Below, piece by piece: positions 19,450 through 28,569 of a stretch of 64,000 bases of DNA (within the stretch, counting starts at the first letter, position 1; each line of letters starts with the position of its first letter). The position numbers and the translations under genes are program-made. This stretch comes from Micromonospora rosaria. Lineage in GTDB: Bacteria; Actinomycetota; Actinomycetes; Mycobacteriales; Micromonosporaceae. The stretch is from the NCBI RefSeq assembly GCF_001567585.1, contig NZ_LRQV01000021.1, positions 1 to 64,000 of the forward strand, written 5' to 3'. The notes under the pieces are model-generated. The model had not been told where the DNA came from. It searched no databases and saw only the letters and a program-made list of their open reading frames with translations.

Positions 19450-21339
19450 ATGGCCGCCGCCCCGGGCGGGGGCGGTCGACCGGCGCCCGCGGGGGCATGC
19501 CCGGCGGGTGCGGTGAGGTGGGTGCGAGTGCAGGGCGTGGCGGTCGGTGCGGGGGACGCGAACGAGCCGGCCCGGGTGGCGGCGGTACGCGCGACCGGGC
19601 TGGACGCGGTGCCGGACGCGGTCCTGGACCGGTTCGTCGGACTCGTCGCCCGGGTGCTCGCGGTGCCGGTGGCGCTGGTGTCCCTGGTCGACGACGTCCG
19701 GCAGTTCTTCCCCGGCGCCGTGGGGTTGGCCGCGCCGTGGCAGCAGGGCCGCACGACGCCCCTGACGCACTCCTTCTGCCAGCGGGTGGTCCGCACCGGG
19801 CAGCCGCTGGTCGTGTCGGACGCCCGGACCGACGCGCGGGTCTGCGACAGCCCGGCGATCGAGGACCTGCGCGTCGTCGCCTACGCCGGCATGCCGTTGA
19901 CCGACGAGACGGGCCACGTGCTGGGGTCCCTGTGCGCGATCGACGACCGGCCACGCGAGTGGAGCGACCCGGAGTTGGCGTTGTTGACGGAGCTGGCGTC
20001 GACCTGCTCGGTGCTGTTGGGGGCACGGGTCGCCTCGGCGCGGGCCGAGGAGGCGCGGACGGGCCAGCGGCAGGCGCAGGCGGTGGCGCGGACGTTCTCG
20101 GCGCGGGTGAACGCGGCGTTGCGGCGCAGCCAGTTGCTGCTCGCGGCGAGTCAGGACTTCACCCGTACGGTCACCGTGCCCGACGTCATCGCGGCGGTGC
20201 AGCACCTGGTCGTCGGCGAGTTCACGGCGGTGCACGTCAGCGTCGCGCTGCGGGACGACAACGGCGGGGTCACGGTGTTCGGGGCCGAGGGCCTGCCGGC
20301 GGCGGTGTCCGCGTGGGCGCGCTTCCCCGCCGACGCGCCGGGACCCCTCGCGGACGTGCTGCGCGAGCGCCGGCTGCTGTTCTGCACGGACCGCGCGGAG
20401 TTGTTGGCGGCGTACCCGACGCTGCGGGACACGGCGGAGGCGGCGGGTTGGCAGGCGCTGGTCGTCGCACCCCTGTTCGGCTTCGCCGGGATCATCGGGA
20501 CGTTGAACATCGCCTGGGAGCAGCCCCGCCCGGCGGACGTCGAGGAGCAGGCGGTGATCGTCAGCGTCGCCGGCTACGTCAGCCAGGCGATGCAGCGCGC
20601 CCGGCACCTCACCGATCGGGTGCAGGCCGCCGCGACGCTGCAACGGGCGATGCTCACCCCGCTGCCCACCGTCGAACGCCTGGAGATCACCACCCGGTAC
20701 CAGCCCGCGCAGAGCCTCGACCAGGTGGGCGGTGACTGGTACGACGTCGTGGTGACCGGTGCGGGGGCGCTGAGCCTGGTCATCGGCGACGTCACCGGGC
20801 ACGACCTGCACGCGGCGGCCCAGATGTCCCAGCTCCGCTCGATGCTGCGCGGCTACCTGATCGACCGGCACGAGCCGCCGTCGGCGTTGCTGCGCCGCCT
20901 CGACCAGGCCAACTTCGCCCTCGGGGCCCGCACCATCGCCACCGCGCTCGTCGCGCACCTGACCCACGGCGACGGCGAGCCGGTCACGGTGAGCTGGTCC
21001 AACGCCGGGCATCCGGCGCCGCTGGTCGTGGCGCCCGACGGTGGCGTACACCCCCTCACCGGCCGCGACCCGCTGCTCGGCGTCACGCGGCTCACCCACC
21101 GCACCACCCGGAGCACGGTCCTGCCGCCGGGCGCGACGCTGCTGCTGCACACCGACGGGCTGCTCGAACGCCGCGACCGGTCACCGGACGAGATGACCGT
21201 CCGGCTGCGCCGGGTGCTGGCCGGGCACGCCACGGCCCCCCTGGACGACCTGGTCGACGGCGTCCTCGCCGCCGTGCCCGCCACCGACCACGAGGACGAC
21301 GTGGCGCTGCTCGCCCTCCGCGTCCCCGACGAGGGGTGA
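19450..21339 (+). CDS. GAF-domain PP2C (SpoIIE-type) serine phosphatase
   Basis: A 629-residue signalling protein. Residues about 40-195 are a GAF sensor domain ([53 protein letters not shown]). Residues about 215-390 look like a second GAF domain. Residues about 396-629 are a SpoIIE/PP2C phosphatase with both acid motifs: [11 protein letters not shown] and [20 protein letters not shown], then [15 protein letters not shown] and [13 protein letters not shown]. Actinobacteria use such enzymes to dephosphorylate anti-sigma-factor antagonists and start stress responses. There is no membrane segment. ATG 19450 is 18 bases after a possible -10 box, but a GTG within the next 25 codons could be the true start. 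Confidence 0.88.
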   Translation: MAAAPGGGGRPAPAGACPAGAVRWVRVQGVAVGAGDANEPARVAAVRATGLDAVPDAVLDRFVGLVARVLAVPVALVSLVDDVRQFFPGAVGLAAPWQQGRTTPLTHSFCQRVVRTGQPLVVSDARTDARVCDSPAIEDLRVVAYAGMPLTDETGHVLGSLCAIDDRPREWSDPELALLTELASTCSVLLGARVASARAEEARTGQRQAQAVARTFSARVNAALRRSQLLLAASQDFTRTVTVPDVIAAVQHLVVGEFTAVHVSVALRDDNGGVTVFGAEGLPAAVSAWARFPADAPGPLADVLRERRLLFCTDRAELLAAYPTLRDTAEAAGWQALVVAPLFGFAGIIGTLNIAWEQPRPADVEEQAVIVSVAGYVSQAMQRARHLTDRVQAAATLQRAMLTPLPTVERLEITTRYQPAQSLDQVGGDWYDVVVTGAGALSLVIGDVTGHDLHAAAQMSQLRSMLRGYLIDRHEPPSALLRRLDQANFALGARTIATALVAHLTHGDGEPVTVSWSNAGHPAPLVVAPDGGVHPLTGRDPLLGVTRLTHRTTRSTVLPPGATLLLHTDGLLERRDRSPDEMTVRLRRVLAGHATAPLDDLVDGVLAAVPATDHEDDVALLALRVPDEG

Positions 21340-21467
21340 CCGGCACCCCCGCACCGCGGACCCGCCACCCCTGCCCCGGCTGACCGGCCCCGGGGCGCGC
21401 GGTGGCGGCCGACGCGCGAGCGCCCCGACGACGCCGTGGTTCCGCACTGTCGTGGTCCCCACGACGG

Positions 21468-21505
21468 CCGTGGTCCCGCGCCGGCGAACCGGCGCGGGAC
21501 CACGG
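21468..21505. terminator. 17-bp hairpin between convergent genes
   Basis: CCGTGGTCCCGCGCCGG (21468-21484) pairs perfectly with 21489-21505 over a cgaa loop. It separates the phosphatase and subtilase genes. Confidence 0.7.
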
Positions 21506-21516
21506 GTGACGGTGGG

Positions 21517-24084
21517 TCAGGGCGTGAGGTGCTGGATCAGCACCGGTACCGAGTCCGTGCCGACCAGGCCGGTAGAGTCGAAGACCTCCAGCCACACCGA
21601 CCACGTGGTGGTGGCGTTGCCGCTGTCCAGCGTGTCCAGCTGCGCGGTGAAGGACGCGCAGCTCTTCGGGATGACCACGTCGCCGATCGGGCCGCCGGTG
21701 GGCACCGCGCTGCCCTGGCAGAGCACCTTCTTGGCGCCGCCGTCGCCGTGGGCGGTCCACCGGTACCGGGTACCGGAGATCGCCCCGTCCTCGGCGTCGG
21801 TGCCGGAGCCGGCGAGCGCGACCGACACCTCCGACCCGATCGTCGTCACCGTCAGCGCCGACGTCGGCTTGGTGATCGTGGCGGTCGGGCGGGACTGCCC
21901 GGCCGGCACCGAGGTGACGGTGAAGGCGCGCTGCACGCTGGTGCCGCCCGCCGTGAACGTCACCGTGTAGGTCCCCGGGGTGACCGTGGCCGCCGGCAGG
22001 AGCGCCTGGTGGTGGGTCTTCTGGAGGACCACCGTGTTGCCCCGCCGGACCGTCCAGGAGGCCTCCGCGTCGGGTACCGGGCCGAAGGTGTCCGGGTCGT
22101 GGGAGGTGCCGAGCAGGCCGACGGACTGTCCGGCGGGGAGGGCCAGCCCGGCCGGCGGCGAGATGATGGCCGCCGTGGTCGGGCCGTCGACGACCGTGAC
22201 GGTGACCGCTGCCGAGCCGGTCCGGCCGAGGCTGTCGGTGGCGCTGGCCGTGATGACGTGGGTACCGGCCGACAGCGCCGGCACGAACGTCTGCGACCCG
22301 GTGGCCACCACCCCGTCGCGGCTGCTGGTCCAGGTCAGCGGGATCTCCTTGCCGAGGAAGTCGGTCGCGGTGCCCCACAGGTCCACGGACTGGCCGACCC
22401 CGACCTTCTGCCCGGTCTTCGGCGTACTGATGGTCACCGTCGGCTTGCCGACCTTGACGCCCAGCGCGGCGGCGACCGCCGCCAGGGCGTCGATCCGGCG
22501 TTGGCTGCCGGTCACCGTCGCGCCGAGCCCACCGACGTGGGCGGTGTCGTTGAGCAGGTCGCGGACCTGGCTGGCGGTCAGGTCCGGGTCGGCGGCCATC
22601 ACCAGCGCGGCGACTCCGCCGACGAACGGCGCGGCGACACTGGTGCCGCAGGAGTCCGGCGTCGTCGTGCCGTCCGCCGGGTTGCCGGCGTGGACGAGGC
22701 CCCGCACGCACATCGGGCCGTAGATCTCCACCGAGGTGGGGACGTCGCTGGTGCCGAAGCTCGAGTCAGCCGCGAGCATGGCGTTCGACCGCATCCCACC
22801 CACGCACATCACGTGGGTGCTCTCGCAGGGCACCCAGAGCGTGCCGGTGTCGACGTTCTGGGCGTAGTTGCCGGCGGACGCGACGATCAGCGCCCCGGTG
22901 TCCCGTACGTGCTTCATCCGCCGGTCGGTCCAGGTGCGGGCGTGCTTCGTGCCGATGTTCACGTCGCGGGTGAAGCTGAGGTTGACCACGTCCGGGCGGG
23001 TCTGCTCGGCGGCCTTCTCCAGCCGCCGCAGCACCGTCCAGTAGTCGATGCCGTTGCGCACCGCGACCAGTTCGTCGACGACCGGTCCGGCCGGCCCGGC
23101 GGTACCGTAGCCGTTGTCGACCCGGCCCATCCCGGCGAGCACCACGTTGGTGGCGTGCCACGGGCAGGGCGTGCCGTTGGTGCAGTCGTTGACGTTGGCC
23201 TCGCCCCACTCCGCCGCGTGCAGCGACACGGAGTTCGGGAAGTCGGGGTTGTGCTGGAACCCGCCGTCCTGCACCAGGTACTTGATCTGCTTGGTCAGCT
23301 TGCCCTTGGACTGGAGCAGTTGCCACGCCGGTGCGACGCCGGTGTCCATCGCGCCACCGGCCCGCATGAACGACCAGTCGAAGACGTTCGTCGCGATGTC
23401 GGGCGCCTCGAACACCTCACCGTCGGCGATGCCGGCCGGCTCCACCAGCCAGTCGAGGACCAGTTCGGTGCCGGCCCGCCACTCGGCGGCGGCCAGCGCG
23501 AGCAGCCGCAGCGCCCGCTCGTCGCCGACCCGGTACGCGCCGGACTGGTGCGGCTCGGCGGCGAGCAGGTCGGCGACCAGCCCGGCCGGGTCGGCGCGGG
23601 CGGCGTCCACCCGGACCAGGTGGTCCTGTCCCTGCCGGTCCGGCGGGAACGAGTCGAGCACCTGGCCGCCCCAGCGGGCCAGGAAGGCGTCCAGTTCGGT
23701 GGGGTCGCTCACCCGCACCATCACCTCGTCGAGCACCAGGCCGGCCGGCCTGCCGTCGGGCCCGGCCACCACACCGACCTGCCGGTCGGTGCCGAGCCGG
23801 CCGACGGGGTCGATCGGCAGCCTCGGCGCGGCCAGCCCCGGATCGACCCGGACGGTCAACGGCTGGGTACTGGTGCTGCCCGGCGTCGGGCTGGTGCCCC
23901 CGGGCGTCGGGCTGGTGCTGCCCGGCATCGGGCTGGCGCTCGCGGTCGGGGCGGTGGGGGCCGGCGCGGCGGCGTCCGCCCCGCTGGGCGGGACGAGTCC
24001 GCCGGCGAGCGCCGCCGCCACGGCGACGATCAGGAAGCGGCGCCGGCCGGTGACCGGTCGGGGGGCGGAACGGGTCGGTGTCAT
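21517..24084 (-). CDS. Secreted subtilisin-family (S8) protease with C-terminal Ig-like domains
   Basis: An 855-residue protein from ATG 24084 with GGAGGA upstream. A twin-arginine-like signal (TGRRRFLIVAVAAALAGG) is followed by a Pro/Thr/Ser-rich stretch with tandem GSTSPTPG-type units. The catalytic triad reads Asp near 271 (LVQDGGFQHNPDF), His near 309 (WHATNVVLAGMG, degenerate from the usual GHGTHVAG) and Ser near 482 (CGTSVAAPFVGGVAAL). The last 300 residues are two or three Ig/PKD-like beta domains. It should be an extracellular protease, perhaps anchored by the beta domains. It is divergent from a membrane-tethered sigma factor with a 132-base shared promoter region, hinting at co-regulation. 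Confidence 0.85.
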   Translation of the reverse strand: MTPTRSAPRPVTGRRRFLIVAVAAALAGGLVPPSGADAAAPAPTAPTASASPMPGSTSPTPGGTSPTPGSTSTQPLTVRVDPGLAAPRLPIDPVGRLGTDRQVGVVAGPDGRPAGLVLDEVMVRVSDPTELDAFLARWGGQVLDSFPPDRQGQDHLVRVDAARADPAGLVADLLAAEPHQSGAYRVGDERALRLLALAAAEWRAGTELVLDWLVEPAGIADGEVFEAPDIATNVFDWSFMRAGGAMDTGVAPAWQLLQSKGKLTKQIKYLVQDGGFQHNPDFPNSVSLHAAEWGEANVNDCTNGTPCPWHATNVVLAGMGRVDNGYGTAGPAGPVVDELVAVRNGIDYWTVLRRLEKAAEQTRPDVVNLSFTRDVNIGTKHARTWTDRRMKHVRDTGALIVASAGNYAQNVDTGTLWVPCESTHVMCVGGMRSNAMLAADSSFGTSDVPTSVEIYGPMCVRGLVHAGNPADGTTTPDSCGTSVAAPFVGGVAALVMAADPDLTASQVRDLLNDTAHVGGLGATVTGSQRRIDALAAVAAALGVKVGKPTVTISTPKTGQKVGVGQSVDLWGTATDFLGKEIPLTWTSSRDGVVATGSQTFVPALSAGTHVITASATDSLGRTGSAAVTVTVVDGPTTAAIISPPAGLALPAGQSVGLLGTSHDPDTFGPVPDAEASWTVRRGNTVVLQKTHHQALLPAATVTPGTYTVTFTAGGTSVQRAFTVTSVPAGQSRPTATITKPTSALTVTTIGSEVSVALAGSGTDAEDGAISGTRYRWTAHGDGGAKKVLCQGSAVPTGGPIGDVVIPKSCASFTAQLDTLDSGNATTTWSVWLEVFDSTGLVGTDSVPVLIQHLTP

Positions 24085-24216
24085 GGGTCTGTCCTCCGGG
24101 TCGCTGGTGCGTTGACACCCGTAGGAGCGCGGCCGGGTCGGCATGCCAACAGAAAGTTCTCGGAGAAATTTTTCTTCGCTTTACTGAGGACGGTCGACGA
24201 TCGGTGGGAGTCAGGG
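24085..24216. promoter_or_regulatory. Shared promoter region of subtilase and tethered sigma factor
   Basis: A 132-base divergent gap with an AT-rich island (24150-24185) including AGAAATTTTTCT, a near-palindrome. TTGACA on the plus strand (24112-24117) has no good partner -10. If the sigma factor is autoregulated, its promoter should lie here. Confidence 0.4.
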
Positions 24217-26238
24217 ATGGGTACGGCGGCACAGGACAACAGGGCGCTCGTCGAGGCGGTCCGTCGGGGCGACCGCGTCGGTCTGGAGGGCATGTACCGG
24301 CGGTACGCCGACCGGCTGTACACGTACGCCCGGGTGATGGTGCGCGAGCCGGAGGCCGCCGCCGACGCCGTCCACGACGCGTTCCTCACCGCCTCCCAGC
24401 GCATCGACCAGCTTCGGGACCCCGACCGGCTCCGGCCCTGGCTGTACGCCATCGTGCGCAGCGAGTGCCTGCGGCACCTGCGGGAACGGGCCCGCGCCGC
24501 GCCGCTGGAGGAGGCCGACGAACCGGTGGCCGAGACCGCCGACCCGGCCAGCGGTGTCAACGCCGAGCAGGTCCGCGCCCTCGTGCACGCGGCGGCGGAC
24601 GCCCTCAACCCCGGCGACCGCGAGGTGGTCCACCTGGCGATCCGCCACGACCTGTCGTCCGCCGAGATCGGGGCGGCCCTCGGGGTTCCCGCCAACCACG
24701 CGCACGCCCGGCTGTCCCGGGCCCGCGCCCAGCTCGAACGGGCGCTCGGCGCGCTGCTCGTGGCCCGCAGCGAGGGCCGGGACTGCCCGATCCTGGCCGA
24801 CCTGCTGGACGGCTGGCAGGGCCGGCTCACCCCGCTCCTGCGCAAGCGGGTCTCCCGGCACATCGACGGTTGCGCCGTCTGCGGGCTGCTCCGCCGCGAC
24901 CAGCTCAGCCCGGCGGCCCTGCTCTCCGCGTACACCGCACCGGGGTTCCTGGTCGTCGCCGAGTCGGTGTGGCCGCGCCTGGCCGGCACCGACGCGGCCG
25001 TCGACCCGGTGCCGGACGCCGCCGGTCCCGTGCCGGACGCCGCCGGTCCCGTGCCGGACGCCGCCGGTCCGGTGCCGGACGGCCGGGACACGGTCGATCC
25101 GCTGGCCGCCGATCCGGTCGCCGGCCCGACCGGTGGACGAACCGGGATCGAGCCGCCGGCAGAGGCGGCGACCGCACCGTCCTCCTCTGCCGAGCCGGTC
25201 GGCCCGCCCGACGGCACGGCCCCCTCCGGACCGACCGCCGAATCGAAGGACGGCCAGGCCGCCGAACTGAACGACCACCCGGGAGACGGCCCCCCGGGCC
25301 CGGAGGACGGAGCGACCGCCGGGCCAGGAGGCGGGGCGGAAGGTGGTCCCGCAGCGCAGGGCGGCGGGACCGTCGAAGCGCACGGAGCCGGGAACGCCGC
25401 AGCGGTGGCAGCGGGGACGGACGACAGGTCCGTCGCGGCCGTCACGACAGACGGCCCGACGGACCGTCGCGCGCCCCGGCCGGTGCGCGCGACGGCGGCG
25501 GCTACCACGACGGGGCCGGCGACGAGAGGCGACCGGCGACGACGGCGGGTGGCCGCAACCGCCGGCCTGCTGGTGCTCCTCGCCCTGGCCGGCACCTGGG
25601 CGATCGGGCCCGGTCGGCCGACCGCCGAGCAGGTGCCGGCGACGTCCGGCACACCGGCCGGCGAGCCGGTGGCCCGATCGGCGACCCCGCCGGAGACCGG
25701 GCCGGCTGCCGGGCCCATGGACCGGACGGAGCCGGCACCCGGCCCGACCGACGCCAGCGGCACGCCCGCCGTCCCCGGTCCCCCGCCCGGCACCGTGCCG
25801 AGCGACGCCGCACCGGTCCCGCCCGGTCCCCGACCGGACGGCGACGGTCCAGCCGCCGAACCGCGCCCGACGGCCGTACCGACCACGCGGCCGGGCACGC
25901 CCCGACCGACCGCGCCCCGGCCGACCGCCACGCCGCAGCTCGCCGCAGCGTTCACGGTGACGGCGAGGGCGCACGTCCGCTGTGGCGCGGAGACGTACAG
26001 CCTGGTCGTGCAGGCCACCGGCAGCGCCGCGATCGGCGACGCGCAGGTGCGCTGGACGCCGGCCGGCGGCGCCCCGTCGAGCCAGGCCATGACGGTGGAC
26101 GGCTCGTCCGCGCGGGCCACCGTGGGGCGGCTCCGCGCCTCAACCGTGACCTGGACCGTACGGGCGACCGCCACCGACGGCCGAAGCGCCCAGAGCCCGT
26201 CGTACACGATCACCGATCCCTGCGTCCGGCCGGGCTGA
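24217..26238 (+). CDS. ECF sigma factor fused to zinc anti-sigma motif, transmembrane helix and extracellular domain
   Basis: A 673-residue protein starting at ATG 24217 (GGGAG upstream). Residues about 10-80 are sigma region 2 (GMYRRYADRLYTYARVM, DAVHDAFLTASQRI). Residues about 110-170 are region 4 (LNPGDREVVHLAIRHDLSSA, AHARLSRARAQLERALG). Next comes an HxxxCxxC anti-sigma zinc motif (HIDGCAVCGLL, about 213-223), then a 220-residue acidic Pro/Gly region with four copies of VPDAAGP. One transmembrane helix (about 447-466, AATAGLLVLLALAGTWAIG) is preceded by arginines, so the sigma part is inside. The outer C-terminus (about 575-673) is a beta-sandwich-like domain. A sigma factor held at the membrane in this way would need cleavage or a shape change to act. 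Confidence 0.85.
   Translation: MGTAAQDNRALVEAVRRGDRVGLEGMYRRYADRLYTYARVMVREPEAAADAVHDAFLTASQRIDQLRDPDRLRPWLYAIVRSECLRHLRERARAAPLEEADEPVAETADPASGVNAEQVRALVHAAADALNPGDREVVHLAIRHDLSSAEIGAALGVPANHAHARLSRARAQLERALGALLVARSEGRDCPILADLLDGWQGRLTPLLRKRVSRHIDGCAVCGLLRRDQLSPAALLSAYTAPGFLVVAESVWPRLAGTDAAVDPVPDAAGPVPDAAGPVPDAAGPVPDGRDTVDPLAADPVAGPTGGRTGIEPPAEAATAPSSSAEPVGPPDGTAPSGPTAESKDGQAAELNDHPGDGPPGPEDGATAGPGGGAEGGPAAQGGGTVEAHGAGNAAAVAAGTDDRSVAAVTTDGPTDRRAPRPVRATAAATTTGPATRGDRRRRRVAATAGLLVLLALAGTWAIGPGRPTAEQVPATSGTPAGEPVARSATPPETGPAAGPMDRTEPAPGPTDASGTPAVPGPPPGTVPSDAAPVPPGPRPDGDGPAAEPRPTAVPTTRPGTPRPTAPRPTATPQLAAAFTVTARAHVRCGAETYSLVVQATGSAAIGDAQVRWTPAGGAPSSQAMTVDGSSARATVGRLRASTVTWTVRATATDGRSAQSPSYTITDPCVRPG
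25009..25080 (+). repeat. 21-base tandem repeat coding VPDAAGP
   Basis: Units of 21 bases begin at 25009, 25030 and 25051, with a partial fourth at 25072. Each codes Val-Pro-Asp-Ala-Ala-Gly-Pro in the linker of the tethered sigma factor. Near-identical units suggest recent slippage and possible length variation. Confidence 0.8.
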
Positions 26239-26264
26239 CAGGTGGACTGACGACGATCCTGAGT

Positions 26265-26314
26265 AGACCTTGGAAGGAAACGGCCCCTCCGGGGGCCGAA
26301 TTCTTCCAAGGTCT
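26265..26314. terminator. Long interrupted hairpin between convergent genes
   Basis: AGACCTTGGAAG (26265-26276) pairs perfectly with CTTCCAAGGTCT (26303-26314). Inside it GGCCCC (26282-26287) pairs with GGGGCC (26292-26297), the two stems being separated by five-base loops on both sides (gaaac/gaatt). The right arm continues into TTTG. It may be a two-way terminator, but its low-GC outer stem and position at the edge of the regulator cassette make it worth noting. Confidence 0.6.
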
Positions 26315-26344
26315 TTGCGCCCACGACGGGTGCCTGCGGTAGGG

Positions 26345-27055
26345 CTACCCGGAGGTCGGGTTCACGACGTGGTGGTACTGCACCTCGTACATGTGCCCGG
26401 CCTTCACCATCACGGTTGCCTCGATCGGGCGGCCGTCGGCGTAGACGACCCGGAACGTCCGCATGATCGAGATGTCCGGCGGTAGCTCCAGGGTGGTGAA
26501 CTCCTCGGGGGTCGGCGGGCGCGTCGAGAGCTGGTCGACGAACTCGTGGGGCGTGATCCCCAGGTCGGTGAGGGCGCGCGGCGTGCCGCCCTTGATGCGC
26601 CGCTTCTCGGCGAGCGCGGTCCCGCGCGCGATGTCGACCGGATAGTAGGAGTGCACCAGCTCGGCCGGCTCGTCGTCGAGTCGCATGAGTTGCTTGCGCA
26701 GCACCGCCACGTCGCCGTCCCCGAGGCCGAACGCGAGTCGTACCTGAGCGGGTGGGACCACCTCGGCGACGTGCAACAGGTCGACCGATCCGGTGAGCCC
26801 GCGCCGTTCGGCCTCGCTGAGCCAGGGGTACGGCTGCCCGGCCGGCGCAGGGGTGATGAAGGCGGCTGGCGTGACGACGTGCTGCGGTCGTTCACGGACG
26901 AACACGCCCTTGCCCGGCGCGCTCTCGGCGTAGCCCTCGCGCTTGAGGACGGCGACGGCGTTCTGCACGGTCTGGTTGGGGACGCCGTACTCCTGCTGTA
27001 GCTGCGCGGTGCTCGGCAGTTTGCTGCCCGGCGGCAGGTCCTTGGACAGGATCAT
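26345..27055 (-). CDS. GntR/UTRA regulator with apparently frameshifted 5' end
   Basis: The open frame from ATG 27055 codes 236 residues: most of a GntR winged helix (KLPSTAQLQQEYGVPNQTVQ, GYAESAPGKGVFVRERP) and a complete UTRA ligand domain (about 75-230; LVHSYYPVDIARGT, TPEEFTTLEL). The usual first helix of GntR domains is missing from this frame start, but the same frame reads HQQIAADLRAMILSKD just upstream with no start codon. An ATG at 27117, right after the UTRA-only gene, begins MPDPARTR in another frame; one inserted base near 27090-27100 would join it to HQQIAADLRA. So a one-base deletion, real or from assembly, is likely. If real, the repressor is probably inactive. Confidence 0.72.
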   Translation of the reverse strand: MILSKDLPPGSKLPSTAQLQQEYGVPNQTVQNAVAVLKREGYAESAPGKGVFVRERPQHVVTPAAFITPAPAGQPYPWLSEAERRGLTGSVDLLHVAEVVPPAQVRLAFGLGDGDVAVLRKQLMRLDDEPAELVHSYYPVDIARGTALAEKRRIKGGTPRALTDLGITPHEFVDQLSTRPPTPEEFTTLELPPDISIMRTFRVVYADGRPIEATVMVKAGHMYEVQYHHVVNPTSG

Positions 27056-27119
27056 CGCCCGCAGGTCGGCGGCGATCTGCTGGTGACGGGAACGCGGGTC
27101 CGTGCCGGGTCGGGCATGG

Positions 27120-27641
27120 TCACGCCCTGGTCTGGTAGCGGAGGTGCCGGCCGGCGGCCGTCATGGTCATGACGCTGTACTCGAACGGGGTGCCGGCCGC
27201 GTCGACCGTGAGCCGGGTGAGCACGATCACCGGGTCCCGCTCGGAGATGTGCAGTTCATGTTGCTCCTCGGGGGTGGGCAGGCGCGCGGTGATGTCGTCC
27301 ACCGCCCGGTCGGGGGTGTAACCGAGGTTGGCGAGCAGGGTGACGGAGCCGCCGGGGATCTTGGCGCGGTCGGCCAGCGGTGTGCCGGCGGCGATGCCGC
27401 TCGGGTAGTAGGAGTCGGTCAGCTCGACGGCATGACCATCCAGCAGCATCACGCGCCGCCGGAGCACGACAGGCTCGTTCGGCGTCAGACCCAGGGCGTC
27501 GGCGACCTCTGACGGCGCGGGAATCTCTTCGGCTGCAGTGATGCGCTGGGTACCCTGCTGACCTGTCGAGGCTGCTTCGTTGGCCCACACATCGCCACCG
27601 TCGGGGGTCAGGTAGCGGTCTGACGTGCTGTTCTGCTGCAT
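27120..27641 (-). CDS. UTRA-domain protein without a DNA-binding domain
   Basis: A 173-residue protein that begins one base after the stop of the DUF5753 gene. Residues about 35-170 are a UTRA effector domain close in pattern to that of the next gene (LTDSYYPSGIAAGTPLADR against LVHSYYPVDIARGTALAEK; TPEEQHEL against TPEEFTTL). The first 35 residues (MQQNSTSDRYLTPDGGDVWANE) are not a winged helix. It could be a ligand-binding partner that forms dimers with the neighbouring GntR protein, or a regulator that has lost its DNA-binding half. Confidence 0.7.
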   Translation of the reverse strand: MQQNSTSDRYLTPDGGDVWANEAASTGQQGTQRITAAEEIPAPSEVADALGLTPNEPVVLRRRVMLLDGHAVELTDSYYPSGIAAGTPLADRAKIPGGSVTLLANLGYTPDRAVDDITARLPTPEEQHELHISERDPVIVLTRLTVDAAGTPFEYSVMTMTAAGRHLRYQTRA

Positions 27642-28569
27642 CTATGCCGGCTCCGTCCCTGGATAGCGAAAGTGCCCGGCTCCGGCGAGGGAAGTCGAAG
27701 TCGAGGCAAACGCCAGGCTCCTGGCCACCTCGGTGATCAGTTGACGAGACTTCGTTGAGCTGAGGGCCGAGCTGTGCAGGTGTGTGTACGCCAGGGTAAC
27801 CCGCCGCATGTCCTCCGCCCGTTCTAGATACACGTCACCGGCGAAGCTCTCGACGTAGGCGACCGGGGTGTGCACGTCCTCCGGGAACTCCAGGATGGCG
27901 ACCGAGCCGAGCATCCCCGGGTGGGCTCCCTCGCCGTAGGGCAAGACCTGGATGTCGATGTTGTCGCGCTTGCTCATCTCGACCAGGTGGAGGAGTTGCT
28001 CCCGTAACACCTCGCGCCCGCCCACCTCACGGTGAAGTGCGCTCTCGTCAATGATCGTCCAGAGGTTGAGCAGTGGCTCCTCGGTGAGGCACGCCCGTCG
28101 CGCCATGCGTACCTGGAATCGCTTCTCCCGCTCGGCTGCCGCCTCTGTCATCCGTTGCTGATCGAAGATGGCGCGGGCGTACCGCTCGGTCTGGAGCAGG
28201 CCTGGGACGGCGGCCAGCCCGAAGTTCCGCACCGCCGTCGCAGCGGACTCCAGCCCGATGTACACGCTGTACGGGTTCGGAAGCTGACCGAACTTCGCCC
28301 ACCAGCCGCGCTCCTTGCCTTGCCGCTGGAGGTCCAGCGTGGTCTGCCGGATGTGGTCGTCGTCAACTCCGTACCGCGTCAGCATCACGATCACGTCGGC
28401 TCGGGCTGACGCCGACGTCGCCGGACTCGATCTTGTAGACCTTGGATTCCGAGCAGCCCAGCTCTGCCGCGATCTCCTTGTGTGAAACGCCTGCTGCTTC
28501 GCGGAGCCGGTGCAGCTCCCGGCCGAGCTGCCATCGCGCGATCGTCGGGCCACTTGCCCCCGGGCGTAC
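27642..28569 (-). pseudogene. Scr1/DUF5753-family XRE regulator broken by a frameshift
   Basis: The C-terminal 250 residues (DUF5753; GLESAATAVRNFGLAAVPGL, TERYARAIFDQQR, MLGSVAILEFPEDV, VAYVESFAGDVYLE) lie in one frame. The N-terminal helix-turn-helix (WQLGRELHRLREAAGVSHKE, LGCSESKVYKIESGDVGVS) lies in another. They join cleanly at a GGG/CCC run (28403-28405): removing one C gives VGVSRADVIVMLTRYG. No start codon lies where the family normally begins (about 28566); the nearest in-frame GTG is 28686. The gene therefore looks inactivated twice, at its start and by the frameshift. Proteins of this type usually regulate a small adjacent partner gene, and none is seen. Confidence 0.75.

Noticed and set aside
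21436-24216. Open plus-strand frame running without a stop into the sigma-factor gene
   Set aside because: It is antisense to the subtilase gene and reads as low-complexity Gly/Arg/Val sequence. Open antisense frames are common at this GC content. The real start is ATG 24217 with a ribosome site.
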